This document shows, piece after piece, positions 9,601 to 18,611 of a stretch of 64,000 bases of DNA (its first letter is position 1; each line of letters opens with the position of its first letter). Made by a program: the position numbers and the translations under genes. The notes beneath the pieces were generated by a model. That model did no database searches. It was not told where the DNA came from and saw only the letters and a program-made list of their open reading frames with translations. This DNA is from VXNE01 sp965203615 (GTDB lineage Bacteria; Pseudomonadota; Gammaproteobacteria; Pseudomonadales; Azotimanducaceae): contig OZ241900.1 of the NCBI GenBank assembly GCA_965203615.1, forward strand, positions 620,001 to 684,000. The letters are read 5' to 3'.

Positions 9601-10375
9601 TACCGGCGACTATACGATCCTGTTGCAACAGGACTCGCCCGGGCCGGTCCAGGCCCGGGCGTATGCCATTGCCCCCGAAACCGCGGCCGACCGGAGCTGG
9701 GTGCGCATTCGTTGCGAGGGCAGGAACGACTGCCCGGTGACGCTGGATTGCACGGACGAAGCAGGCGTGTCGATCGAGGCCGCATTGTCCAACGACCTCC
9801 CCGCAGGTGAAACCGAGGAGCTCTATGCCGCGGATATCCTGAGGCTTTCGGGGGCTACCAGTTGGACACGACGGCTTGCCTGCCTGGTGCGAAGCCCCGA
9901 GCGGGTTTCGGCCCAGGTCTGGACCGAATCCGGAAGCAACAACGTGCTCGTGAACAACACCGCGATCCTCGACAGCGAGGTCGAAGGCGGCATCAATGTG
10001 GCGCGAGTCTATTCGCTTCCGGCTCCGAACAGTCCGAGTGGAAACCTGCTCAACCTGCGCATCCGCTGCGAGTCGGCGCAGGCCTGCCAGGATGTTCGCT
10101 TGCGGTGCTTCGACGACAATGGCAACGAGAGGGGAAGGGCGGAGTTGATCGAAAGGGCGGATCGTGGCATTGCCAATGGCCGGATCGACCCCTGGGCGGT
10201 CGCGCACCTGCAGGCAGGTCACGTTGGCGACATCATCCAGCGATCCACATGGAACGACTTGAGGATGTCGTGTGAAGTCGAGTCGTCACGACCGATCAGC
10301 GTCCAGATTCTCACCAGAAGCGGGGGCTCGGGCGGACCCCTGGTGAACAACACGGCACTCAGCCTGGGACGCTGA
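6650..10375 (+). CDS. Secreted subtilisin-like (S8) serine protease with P, PPC and duplicated Cys modules
   Basis: A 1241-residue exported protease. The ATG at 6650 has an ideal GGAGGAG site five bases upstream and opens a signal peptide that ends near HPLALA. The S8 triad is visible: D389 (AIVDTGMEI), H434 (DHGTSVAG) and S649 (NGTSSAAPNASG). A proprotein-convertase P-domain (VDHPFPHDLSIELISPAG ... GDWELVVVDAA) follows, then a PPC-like domain (GDIDYFRIVV ... GTYYLRVQG). The last ~225 residues hold two related cysteine units beginning near residues 1018 and 1136 (RIRCEG..., RIRCES...). An N-terminal propeptide-like region precedes the catalytic domain. It faces the Calx-beta autotransporter genes convergently, but a role in processing them is speculation. 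Confidence 0.9.
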   Translation: MRRSLVRASLAAAAWVVCHPLALANEDARAKMALSDVGQVLVLPRDSSPGTEHVGSLRADIAHEDGFRVYRVEFGDRTYWAHRILDGRARPMAFVPNEGRFVDVLPELKVVLNDPDDLKDVIDAAGAVDGKAYPPGWALLRLRPEVNPAQVAEALSSHPSVAEAEVRLRPPRVRPMQARDGDSAHKDSPTADLFVGILGFSDENLATGGSLDVSVLFENSGAAASSETTVAWALNTSPDFTGDDELSGEIVLPPITPGGDLEMPIRLDFGELSDTSEGASYYGMVEIADSPEEPARLRLDNVDVFGFTLGGQSGGSSTIRARCDQVGSRGRLGSSGPDPFVDEQWNLDNTGQAAFARSGGVAGEDLNMDGVIADSSAPTGAGVRVAIVDTGMEICHPDLEANVEPGKSWNFLAPGNPAGSRPHDPFYPSNTGDHGTSVAGVAAAASDNGIGGRGVAPDVLLRGYNFLPATWSGLTGSYFDSLGMSRADPDSSAVDIFNMSFGTEWAENAAPATVDLFRHGVEKLRGGLGAIYVKAAGNGFEWWSCSGYLLPVHDDIGCRAANADSSNNLPYLIVVGGLDANGWRADYASAGANLWISAPAGEYGLNGPAIITTDQMGLDTGYSGEGIGLAVNASLNPNGNYVSTFNGTSSAAPNASGAVALLLEARPDLTWRDVKHILARTARRVDDPGIGPVERLLSGGYYTLQHGWTDNAAGHRFHNWYGFGAVDVDAALNLAAVHESDSLGEYRETLPYARDALALSIPDSNLDGARDRLRVDDLDPDARVESATATVRVDHPFPHDLSIELISPAGTRSVLNPAFNDVLSRRSGELEWDLLSNAFYGEDPTGDWELVVVDAASRDEGQLTGWDLRFGLGSHAAGIHPAGGVSDDHGNIRRMATGIGISGSVGGVLEIGGDIDYFRIVVTSAITIVLSTEGSTDTFGVLEDEDGVVLASDSHGGPGANFRIVHRLTPGTYYLRVQGQDRTATGDYTILLQQDSPGPVQARAYAIAPETAADRSWVRIRCEGRNDCPVTLDCTDEAGVSIEAALSNDLPAGETEELYAADILRLSGATSWTRRLACLVRSPERVSAQVWTESGSNNVLVNNTAILDSEVEGGINVARVYSLPAPNSPSGNLLNLRIRCESAQACQDVRLRCFDDNGNERGRAELIERADRGIANGRIDPWAVAHLQAGHVGDIIQRSTWNDLRMSCEVESSRPISVQILTRSGGSGGPLVNNTALSLGR

Positions 10376-10402
10376 CGGACCCGCCCAGGCGTATCTGGTC
10401 CG
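10376..10402 (+). terminator. Weak hairpin after the subtilase stop
   Basis: Arms cggacc (10376-10381) and ggtccg (10397-10402) enclose a 15-base loop directly after the stop codon. No T-run follows, so this is at best a weak or factor-assisted terminator. Confidence 0.25.
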
Positions 10403-10636
10403 CAGCTTAAGAACCTGCAACGTGCCAAGGCCAGCCAAGATGATCTCAAGTCCGGAGCTGATGTTCACGGTTGGGTTGCAGATCACGCGGCCAGGGCGAG
10501 CAAGGGCAAAACGTCGGGCCGTTCCAAGACCGGTTCTCGGCTTTGCGAACGCTCGCGATAGCATTACCCGACGGTCGCCCATGTTTTCCAACCGCGGGCA
10601 GACGCTACCAGATCGCGCGGCCGGATTGCCGGGAGC

Positions 10637-12371
10637 TCAGAACCGGCCGACGGCCTCGAGCAGGACCCGGCCGCCGCCTCCCGGAAGCCCGCCCCGCTCG
10701 ACGCCCCACTCCACGACCAGCCGCCCCGCGGGGCCGCCGAACTCGTGGCGCGCGCCGACGCGCGCGCCGCTCCCGGAGCGCGCCGCGTCGAGCTCCACGA
10801 ACGGCGTCGCCACGCCCCGCGCGCCCGCGATGCCGTAGCCGAGGCGGCTCCGCGACGCCCAGCCGCGCCGCGCGGCCTGCGGGACCCCGCCCGGCGCGGC
10901 CCACGGCGCGATCCCGCCCGCCACGCCGAGGACCGGCGCCGCCGAGCCCCGGCGCCACGCCAGCGAGCCCCGCCAGCCCGTGCCGTCCGCCCTCGGCAGC
11001 AGCGACAGCGCCACGTTCGCGCTCCGCTCACGCGCGTCCTCCGCCGAATGGAACGCCAGCGCCCGAACGCCGGCGTCGACGCCGAACCGCCGCGGGATGT
11101 GCCTGAACCGCACGCCCGCCGACACCTCCAGCCCCGCGCCCGTCGCGCCGTCGCCCCAGTCGCCCAGGGCGAACGCCCGAACGAACGTCGTCAGCGGACA
11201 GTCGCAGCCCGCCTCCGCCACCCCGGAAGCCTCCAGCCCCAGCTTCGCCCGCCCCGCGCGCGCGAGAAGGCCCGCGGCGCCGCCCGCCTCCAGCTCCACG
11301 ACGCCGACCTCCTCCACCACCGACAGCTCCGTCGACTCGCGCCGCGCGAACGGATGCCGCCCGCCCGCCGCCGCCAGCCGCATCGACAGGTCCGACGCGC
11401 TCCACTCGCCGCCCTCGCAGCGCCGCATGCGGAACTCGCCTCCGCCCCGGCCCAGCGTCGCCCACACCCAGCCCGCGCCGACCCGGCGGCCCAGGTACGG
11501 ATGCACGCCCGACACGTCCGCCTCGATCTCGCCGCTGCCCGAGCCGCCGCCGCACGCCTCCACCGAGCGCTCGAAGCGGTAGTCCGCCTCCGCCGCGCTC
11601 CGCGACGCCGACACCCCCGCCAGCCAGTCGCCCGTGCGCCACTCCGCGCCCACATGCGCCGACTCCAGCGCGCCGTCGTGCCAGTTCGACCCCGGCGCCG
11701 ACCCGAAGCGCTGCGCCTCGCCGCGTCCCCACACCGACCACGCCGGGCCGTCCGCGCCCGCCGAGTCCAGCGAGAACGAGAACGGCTCCATGCCGCGACC
11801 GGACCGGCCCGCGGCATGGAGACGGTCCGCGCCATGGAGACGGCCGCCGAGCCCGGCCTCCGCGCCGAACAAGCCTCCCCGGTCGCGTCCGGGGAGCCCG
11901 ACGCTCGGCATCGGCGGGATCCGCAGCCCGCCCGCGTCCCGAACGGCCGGCGGCGCGGCGCGCGGGGCGCCGCTCGATGCGCCGCGCTCGCCGGGGAGCG
12001 CCGCCGGGTCGAAGCGGGCGCGCACCGACCCGGACACGCCGGCCAGGATGCCCCGGCCGATCGACGCCAGCGCCGACTCCAGCGCCTCGAGCTCCGCCGG
12101 GTCCGCCGCCACCCGCACCTCGACCGCGCCGCCCGCCGTGCCCGACCCGTTCGCCGCCGACACCGCCACCGACGTCTCGCCCTCGATGCCCGGCACGATC
12201 GACAGGCGGCTTCCGTCCAGCGTCGCCGACGCCACCTCCGGCGCCGCGGAGACCGCCGAGAACCGCAGCTCCTCGCCGGCGAAATACTCCGCCAGGTCCA
12301 GCTCGCGCGGCGCCCCGCCGACGCACAGCAGCGCCGCCGGCAGGCGCCCCGACAGGGCCGGCGGCGCGAGG
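10637..12371 (-). repeat. Barrel-coding direct repeat, copy A
   Basis: This block encodes the linker module and beta-barrel and is nearly identical to blocks at 19382-21081 and 26613-28339. Visible similarity begins at the stop codon itself, because the three downstream flanks differ. The main indel lies in the linker around 11880-12000. Confidence 0.85.
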
Positions 12372-15300
12372 TCGTCGTCCCGGATCGTGCCCGTCGCCGA
12401 AACGTCCGCCGCCGAAGCGTTGGCCAGCGCCGACAGCGACAGCCCGAACGTCTCCTCGTCCGCCTCGTGCAGGTCGTCGTCGATCACCGCCACGCGGATC
12501 GTCTTCGACACCTCCCCGGGCGCGAACTCCAGCGTCCCCGCCGCCGGCTCGTAGTCGACGCCCGCCTCCGCCGTGCCGTCCGACGTCGCGTACGACGCCG
12601 ACACCCCGATGCCGCTCGGCGCGCTCAGCGCCACCGCGAACTCCAGTTCGCCGACATCCTCGCCGCCCGACGCGTCCGCCACCGACAGCGACGGCGTCTC
12701 GTCGTCGTCCCGGATCGTGCCCGCGGCCGATCCCCGGTCCAGCGACGCGCCTCGCGGGCCGGACAGGACGACCGCGAACTCCTCGTCCGGCTCGTCAAGG
12801 GCGTCGTCGAGAATCGCCACCCGGATCGTCTTCGACACCTCCCCGGGCGCGAACTCCAGCGTCCCCGCCGCCGGCTCGTAGTCGACGCCCGCCTCCGCGA
12901 CCGGTCCCATCGATCCCGCCGGGTCCGCCGTCGCGTAATCCACCGTCACGCCCGACGCGGCCGGGCCGTCCAGCGTCACCGCGAACTCCATTTCCCCCGC
13001 GCCCTCCGCCGCCCCGGCGTCCGCGATCGACAGCGACCGGACCGGCGCCTCGTCGTCGTCCAGCAGTTCCATCGTCGCCGGCGCCACCGGAAGGTCCGAC
13101 ACCCCCGACACCGTCAGCGTCTCATCCGCCTCGACGACCAGGTCGTCCTCCGGCACCAGCGCGAAAGTCGCCGTCCCGCTCGGCTCGCCCGCCGCAATCA
13201 CGATCCCGAAGCCCGGAACCGGGGCGAAGTCCACCGCGCCGGGATCGCCACTGCCCGACACCGACGCCGCGATCCGCGTGTCGCTCCGACGCGCGCCCCC
13301 GTCCAGCGCCGCCGTCACGGTCACCCGAATCTCGCCGTCCCCCTCCGACGCCCGCGGCGGATCGACGGTGTTCCTGTCGAAGCGGCGGGCGGCCGCGCCG
13401 CGCCCTCCCGACCCCCGCGGCGGATCGACCGCCAGAGACAGCAGGATGCGCGTCGATTCCTCGTCGTCGTCGGCGAGCGTCACCGATGTCGGGGTCACCG
13501 GAAGGTCCGACCTGCCCGCTATCGCCAGCCGCTCGTCCGACTCCGCCTCGGCGTCGTCCTCCGGCGCCAGGATGAACGTGCCCGAGCCGCTCGACGCGTT
13601 CGTCGCGACGACGATCGCGAAGTCCGGCACCGCCGCGAAGTCCACCGCGTCCGGGTCGCCGCTTCCCGACACCGACACCGTCACGGTTGTCGACTCCCGA
13701 CCCCCGCCGCCGTCCAGGGTCGCCGTCACCTTCACCGCAGTCGGACCGTCGCCTTCCGACACCCGCCCCGGAGACGCCGACAGCAGGATCCGCGTCGACG
13801 CGTCGTCGTCCGCCAGCCGCACGGTCGTCGACGCCACCGGCAGGTCCGAATCGCCCGACACCGTCAGCGTCTCGTCCGTCTCCGCCGCGCCGTCGTCCTC
13901 AGGCGCCAGGGTGAACGTGCCCGAGCCGCTCGCCGCGTTCGCATCGATGGTGATGGTGAAGTCCGGCACCGCCGCGAAATCCACCGCGCCCGGGTCGCCG
14001 CTGCTCGAAACCGAAACGGTCACCGTTGTCCCGACCTGGCGCACCGCGCCGCTCAGCGACGCCGTCACCCTCACCGAAACCGCCCCGTCGCCCTCTGACA
14101 CCAGCGAGGGCGTCGCCGACAGCAGGATCTCGCGCGAGGCCGCGTCGTCGTCGGTGATGGTCACCTCGGCCCCGGCGACCGGAAGCGCGGCCTCGCCGCT
14201 CAGGGACAGCGTCTCGTCGGCCTCCACGACATCGTCGTCCACGGGCCTCAGCGCGAATGTCGCCCGGCCCGCGGACGACCCCGCCGCGATGACGATCGCG
14301 AAGTCCGGCACCGCCGCGAATTCCACCGCGTCCGGGTCCCCGCTGCCCGACACGGACACGGCCACCTCCGTGTCCGTCGTCCGGGCGCCTCCGTCGAGCC
14401 TCGCGGTCACTTCCACAATGGTCTCTCCCGCGCCTTCCGAAACCGTCGATGGCGTCGCCGACAGCTCGATCCCCGTCGAGGCCGCGTCGTCGTCCGCCAG
14501 CGTCACGGCGGTCGCGGTCACGGGCAGGTCCGAAGTCCCCGAGATGTCGAGAACCTCGTCCCGCTCGTCGACCCCGTCGTCCTCCGGCGTCAGCGCGAAT
14601 GTCGCGCGGCCGGCGGACGCCCCCGCCGCGATGACGATCGCGAAATCCGGCACCGGGTCGAAATCCACCGCGTCCGGGTCCCCGCCGCCGGCGACCGACA
14701 CGGTCACCTCCGTCGCCGTCGTCCTGGCGCCTCCGTCCAGCGTCGCGGTCACCTCCACCGACGTCTCTCCCGCGCCCTCCGAAACCGTCCGGGGCTCCGC
14801 CGACAGCACGATCCCCGACGGGCCCTCGTCGTCGTCCTCCAGTTCGATCGTGTCTCCGGTCACGTCGAGGTCGGAGCTGCCGTCCACGGAGACCGTCTCG
14901 TCGGTCTCGTCCACGTTGTCGTCCTCCGGCGTCAGCGTGAAGGTCCCGGTGCCGCTGCTCTCGCCCGATGGAATGGTGATCGCGAAGTCCTCCACCGCCG
15001 CGAAGTCCACCGCGCCCGGGTCGCCGCCGCCCGACACGCTCACGCTCACCTCTGTCGCCTCGGTTCGCCGTCCCCGGTCGAACGTCGCCGTCACCGCGAT
15101 CTCGGTCGCGCCGCCGCCCTCCGAGACGCGCTTCGGGGACGCCGCGAGGGCGATCGTCTCCGGCGCCCCGTCGTCGTCCAGAATCGTGCCCGTCGCGCTC
15201 CCATTGACGATCCTGACCGCATCGCCGGTCGTCACTCGAAATTCGAACGTCTCGTCCGGCTCCACTTCGTCGTCGTCCGTGATGAAAGCCGCGATGGTGG

Positions 15301-16696
15301 TCGTCAACGGATCGTCCGGAAACCAGACGAAGCCATAAGCGGTTCTCTGGAGGTCCTCCCCCACCACCGCGGTTCCGTTCCTCGTCTCGACCCACAGCCC
15401 GAATGCGCGGGGCAACTTCTTGTCCAGCGTCAACGTGAACTCCATCCTCCCCACCGACTCCGAGCCCGACGCGTCGGACACGGTGAGCGTGTGCTCCGGA
15501 GGCTTGTCGCGGATCAACCCGCATTCGCCGCAGGTGCCGTCGGCCCCGCAGCTCCGCCACGGGCACTCGGGGCTCGCCGAGAACGTCGCGAATGTGGCGT
15601 TCCTCGGATTCTCGCACCGAAACAGAATCGCCTCGTCCGGCTCTTCGCGGTTGTCCCACTGCGCGTGAATCTGCACGGTCGTGCTCGATTCGCCGCCGGC
15701 GATCCGGACCGGTTTGCTGAAGCTGACGAAGTCGTTGCTCGCCGCCAACGGATACGCCGGGGGGCCGCGCTGCCGAACTGCCCGGTTTGCGGTGGCGCAC
15801 GAGACCGACACGCCGGTGGGGGGCGCCGGATCGGACAGCGAAAGGGTGAATTGCACCGCGCTGCCCTCGTCCGCCGCCGACGAGGAAAGCGTCATCCGCG
15901 GGACATCGTCGTCGATGATCGTGCCCCGCCCCTGTCCATCGAGGAAATACGCGCCATTTCGATTCGAGAGGCGCACGAACATCGTTTCCTCTCCCTCGCT
16001 GTCGTCGTCGTCGATGATCGGCACGGTCACCGTCTGCGACGTTTCGCCCGCGCTGAATTCGACGATCTTGGTGGTCTTCGTGTAGTCCTCGCCCGCCGCG
16101 GCCGTTCCGTCCGCGGTCGTCAAGGTCGCGGAGACGGCATCTTCGGACGATTTGTCGAGCGAAACCCGGAACTCAATGCCGCCGGCCGACTCGTTCGCCG
16201 TCGCGTCGGAGACCCTCATGCCCGGCACGTAGGCGTCGTCCAGGATCAGCCCACAGGCGCAACACACGCCCGTGGAGCACGAGCCCCATGGACAGAGATC
16301 ACTTCCCCCGCGTAGTGCGAAGAAGGATCCCTCCAGATTTTCCAGCGTTACGACTACGGCTTCATCGGCTTCGCCAGACACCATGTCCGCTTTCGTTTGG
16401 ACCGAGATGGTCTTCTTCGTCTCCCCCGGTTCGAACGTAAGCGTTCCGGAGCCGTAAATGAAGTCCGCCCCTTTGGTTGCCAGAGGATAAGCGCCCAGCT
16501 CTGCGCTGAATTCGTCGGTGGACCAGTCTGTCCGCACTTCGTGGTCGACCGCGCGCGAAAGCGTCACGGTGAACTCGACCACGTCGCCTTCCTTGGCCGA
16601 CGCACCGCTGATATCTATCCAAGGCTGCTGGGCCAACGCCGGGTGGGTCGAGACCGCCGCGGCCAACGGCAGCAGCCAGCGAAACGCCAATAACAT
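10637..16696 (-). CDS. Giant Calx-beta repeat autotransporter-like protein, paralogue A
   Basis: About 2019 residues. A signal peptide (MLLAFRWLLPLAAAV...ALA) leads into about 12 Calx-beta-type repeats. These are recognised by spaced TVSEG/ESxG starts, PDETF/DEPDEEF acidic motifs and G-T-I-x-DDD ends. A conserved module (LSGRLPAALLCVGG) and a helical linker (ALESALASIGRGILAGV) follow. The last ~380 residues form an autotransporter-type beta-barrel (AWSVWGRGEAQRFG, HPYLGRRVGAGWVWATLGRG) ending VLLEAVGRF, with the terminal Phe typical of outer-membrane barrels. Such proteins are usually surface adhesins. Repeats 1 and 3 end in a CPWxSC...CxxCGLI cysteine motif. A 21-codon in-frame insertion lies at 13351-13429. 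The frame also stays open to an ATG at 16828, so a longer Arg-rich leader is possible. Confidence 0.85.
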   Translation of the reverse strand: MLLAFRWLLPLAAAVSTHPALAQQPWIDISGASAKEGDVVEFTVTLSRAVDHEVRTDWSTDEFSAELGAYPLATKGADFIYGSGTLTFEPGETKKTISVQTKADMVSGEADEAVVVTLENLEGSFFALRGGSDLCPWGSCSTGVCCACGLILDDAYVPGMRVSDATANESAGGIEFRVSLDKSSEDAVSATLTTADGTAAAGEDYTKTTKIVEFSAGETSQTVTVPIIDDDDSEGEETMFVRLSNRNGAYFLDGQGRGTIIDDDVPRMTLSSSAADEGSAVQFTLSLSDPAPPTGVSVSCATANRAVRQRGPPAYPLAASNDFVSFSKPVRIAGGESSTTVQIHAQWDNREEPDEAILFRCENPRNATFATFSASPECPWRSCGADGTCGECGLIRDKPPEHTLTVSDASGSESVGRMEFTLTLDKKLPRAFGLWVETRNGTAVVGEDLQRTAYGFVWFPDDPLTTTIAAFITDDDEVEPDETFEFRVTTGDAVRIVNGSATGTILDDDGAPETIALAASPKRVSEGGGATEIAVTATFDRGRRTEATEVSVSVSGGGDPGAVDFAAVEDFAITIPSGESSGTGTFTLTPEDDNVDETDETVSVDGSSDLDVTGDTIELEDDDEGPSGIVLSAEPRTVSEGAGETSVEVTATLDGGARTTATEVTVSVAGGGDPDAVDFDPVPDFAIVIAAGASAGRATFALTPEDDGVDERDEVLDISGTSDLPVTATAVTLADDDAASTGIELSATPSTVSEGAGETIVEVTARLDGGARTTDTEVAVSVSGSGDPDAVEFAAVPDFAIVIAAGSSAGRATFALRPVDDDVVEADETLSLSGEAALPVAGAEVTITDDDAASREILLSATPSLVSEGDGAVSVRVTASLSGAVRQVGTTVTVSVSSSGDPGAVDFAAVPDFTITIDANAASGSGTFTLAPEDDGAAETDETLTVSGDSDLPVASTTVRLADDDASTRILLSASPGRVSEGDGPTAVKVTATLDGGGGRESTTVTVSVSGSGDPDAVDFAAVPDFAIVVATNASSGSGTFILAPEDDAEAESDERLAIAGRSDLPVTPTSVTLADDDEESTRILLSLAVDPPRGSGGRGAAARRFDRNTVDPPRASEGDGEIRVTVTAALDGGARRSDTRIAASVSGSGDPGAVDFAPVPGFGIVIAAGEPSGTATFALVPEDDLVVEADETLTVSGVSDLPVAPATMELLDDDEAPVRSLSIADAGAAEGAGEMEFAVTLDGPAASGVTVDYATADPAGSMGPVAEAGVDYEPAAGTLEFAPGEVSKTIRVAILDDALDEPDEEFAVVLSGPRGASLDRGSAAGTIRDDDETPSLSVADASGGEDVGELEFAVALSAPSGIGVSASYATSDGTAEAGVDYEPAAGTLEFAPGEVSKTIRVAVIDDDLHEADEETFGLSLSALANASAADVSATGTIRDDDLAPPALSGRLPAALLCVGGAPRELDLAEYFAGEELRFSAVSAAPEVASATLDGSRLSIVPGIEGETSVAVSAANGSGTAGGAVEVRVAADPAELEALESALASIGRGILAGVSGSVRARFDPAALPGERGASSGAPRAAPPAVRDAGGLRIPPMPSVGLPGRDRGGLFGAEAGLGGRLHGADRLHAAGRSGRGMEPFSFSLDSAGADGPAWSVWGRGEAQRFGSAPGSNWHDGALESAHVGAEWRTGDWLAGVSASRSAAEADYRFERSVEACGGGSGSGEIEADVSGVHPYLGRRVGAGWVWATLGRGGGEFRMRRCEGGEWSASDLSMRLAAAGGRHPFARRESTELSVVEEVGVVELEAGGAAGLLARAGRAKLGLEASGVAEAGCDCPLTTFVRAFALGDWGDGATGAGLEVSAGVRFRHIPRRFGVDAGVRALAFHSAEDARERSANVALSLLPRADGTGWRGSLAWRRGSAAPVLGVAGGIAPWAAPGGVPQAARRGWASRSRLGYGIAGARGVATPFVELDAARSGSGARVGARHEFGGPAGRLVVEWGVERGGLPGGGGRVLLEAVGRF

Positions 16697-16841
16697 CGAA
16701 CGATCAAACAGCCGCGCCCCGACTCCGGCGGGATTGCGCCGACAGCCGCCCTCCCGGCGGTGCCGGAGCGGCCACGCTCCCATCAGTCGGGTCTTTCGTT
16801 CCCGGGGGGCGCGGGGCGATGTTCTCATTCTTCTGCGCTAC

Positions 16842-16932
16842 CGATGTCGTCGACGCCAAGGATACGAATTCATGCGCGAAAATTGCGCTACGATTCATTC
16901 ATATTTTATGAATCTCACGAGAAATATCGTGA
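16842..16932 (-). promoter_or_regulatory. Conserved AT-rich upstream element, paralogue A
   Basis: A stretch shared with 25881-25965 and 32321-32405, lying just upstream of the longer reading frame of each giant gene. It contains inverted repeats ATTCAT-N5-ATGAAT (16897-16913) and TCACGA-N6-TCGTGA (16915-16932). Its position and AT-richness suggest promoter plus operator. I cannot assign -35 and -10 boxes with confidence. Confidence 0.5.
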
Positions 16933-17420
16933 ACAAAGACACGGGCATCACTCCGGAACAGCGCAAATACGATCAGGTCACACGCGCGTGACTGTCCTCG
17001 CCGCCGCGCTCAACGCCCTCGCCGAACAGATCCAAGGAGTCAAGATGCTGCCCAGGCAAGCGAACTAGTGAGCGCGGCCACTGGGCCGCATGGTCTTGGC
17101 AAGATGACTCCCGAGGCGGTGATAGAGACCAACCACCATCGTCACCACGCACTGCAAGGAACGCGCCGCCAAGCTCATGGGATCGGCCACAACGGTCCAG
17201 AGCACATCTCATGGAGAACTGCAGCCCGCGCCACCGTTTGCTTTTCGACGACTGCAAAACGCACCTGGAGAATCTTTCTCCGGGCGTCCGGCGCGGTTCA
17301 CCATTCCTGCAGAGCCGCCGGTCCCCCGCGAAGCTGGCCGCCAACACAAGAACCGCGTCCAGCGACCAGCCCGCCCGCCTTCGCCGAGAACTTGCTATCC
17401 GACCGCGAGCAAATGCAGCC
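16933..17420. other. Gene-poor spacer upstream of paralogue A
   Basis: Nearly 490 bases with no gene I can support. Short open frames exist on both strands but show no recognisable motifs or ribosome binding sites. It may contain decayed coding sequence. Confidence 0.3.
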
Positions 17421-18050
17421 TCAGTCGGCGCTCTCCCTCCAGTTTTCCGAGAACGCCAGTGCGGCCGTGCTGAACGGCCGCCCATCGTATCGGCACGGCC
17501 ACGCCCGGCCCGACGCCCTGCGGCCGTTCAGACTCACCCAGGCCTCCAGGGCCGGGATCATGACCACGCTGGCGCCGTATTCTCTTTCGGGCAGCTCAGC
17601 CGGCTGCTCGTGCGCCATCATGAGCGGTTCGATCAGCCTGCTCCAGTTTAGCGAAATCTCGTCCGAGCCCGAACGAGCGGTCTGGCTCCACCCGCCCCGC
17701 GCGTCGCCCCCTCGCGAGAACGTCGCGCGCTCAACGGCTACACCGCCGCCCGCGGTCTCCGGATTCAGCATGCCCTGCACGGTTTTCTGCAGCCAACGCA
17801 CCATCTCCGGGTTGTCGGCATAGATGCGCCACTCGTCCTCCGTCAATTCGCTCCGGATGAACAGCGCATGACCGGCGCCTGCCGGAGAATAAGTGACCGT
17901 CCAAAGGCTCGCGTCGGTCGTGAACGGATCGCCTGCCGCCTCGCTCAGCCGGATGAAAGGGTTCTCGCCAACCAGGATCACCTTTCCCGGCATGATCGGC
18001 GGAAGCGCCGGCGCCGCGCCGCTAGTCAGATCGAGGCTCGAACTCGTCAT
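17421..18050 (-). CDS. Hypothetical protein
   Basis: A 209-residue soluble protein with no signal peptide or membrane segment. I do not recognise the family. The ATG at 18050 is preceded by an AGGGGGT site about eight bases upstream, and codon and amino-acid usage look genuine. Features include an N-terminal PGKVILVGENPFIRL segment, a middle ELTEDEWRIYADNPEMVRWL helix-like region and a C-terminus CRYDGRPFSTAALAFSENW. It stands alone between two small gene-free gaps in the accessory region. Confidence 0.55.
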   Translation of the reverse strand: MTSSSLDLTSGAAPALPPIMPGKVILVGENPFIRLSEAAGDPFTTDASLWTVTYSPAGAGHALFIRSELTEDEWRIYADNPEMVRWLQKTVQGMLNPETAGGGVAVERATFSRGGDARGGWSQTARSGSDEISLNWSRLIEPLMMAHEQPAELPEREYGASVVMIPALEAWVSLNGRRASGRAWPCRYDGRPFSTAALAFSENWRESAD

Positions 18051-18611
18051 GGCTTGTACCCCCTGCGGCCCGTGGCCGCCGCTCGCCGCACAGCACGCCG
18101 GTTCAATCGAGCCCCATTGATGCGAGGCCGTCGAAAAATCCGGCTACCCCGGACCGCACCTTCATCGTCGAGTCTGATCGGACCATGTCCGCAGCATGCC
18201 ATGACACCGCAGGCGACGCCAGTACCGCTTGTCCTTGGCTTGTCCATGCCGAACGACCATTCCCGAATGCGTTGCATTGCGCGTTGCGCCGCGGTGACCC
18301 ATCAACAGCATCCGAAGGAACGGCGACCCGCGGAACACGCGCCCCACGGCTCGCCCCGCGCCCAGGATAGTCGTGTCGACTCCGCACGTTGGCCCGCGGT
18401 ACCGGGACAGGAACCGTCGCCGTCGACCCGGAGCCTCTACGACACAAACCCGCTATCACCTCGCCGCCCGCGTCCTGCACGGGCTGATGGCCCCGGCCCT
18501 GGAATCCGACGCCGGATTCCACACGGACGGTTGACGACGACCGCAGGCCGGAAGTTGCCGAGGCCCGCTCGGCAGTCTATGTTCCGTTCTTCCATCCATG
18601 GGAGCGTTGCC
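18051..18611. other. Gene-free spacer
   Basis: About 560 bases separating divergently transcribed genes, with promoters for both expected here. I see no conserved element or convincing small gene. Confidence 0.3.
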
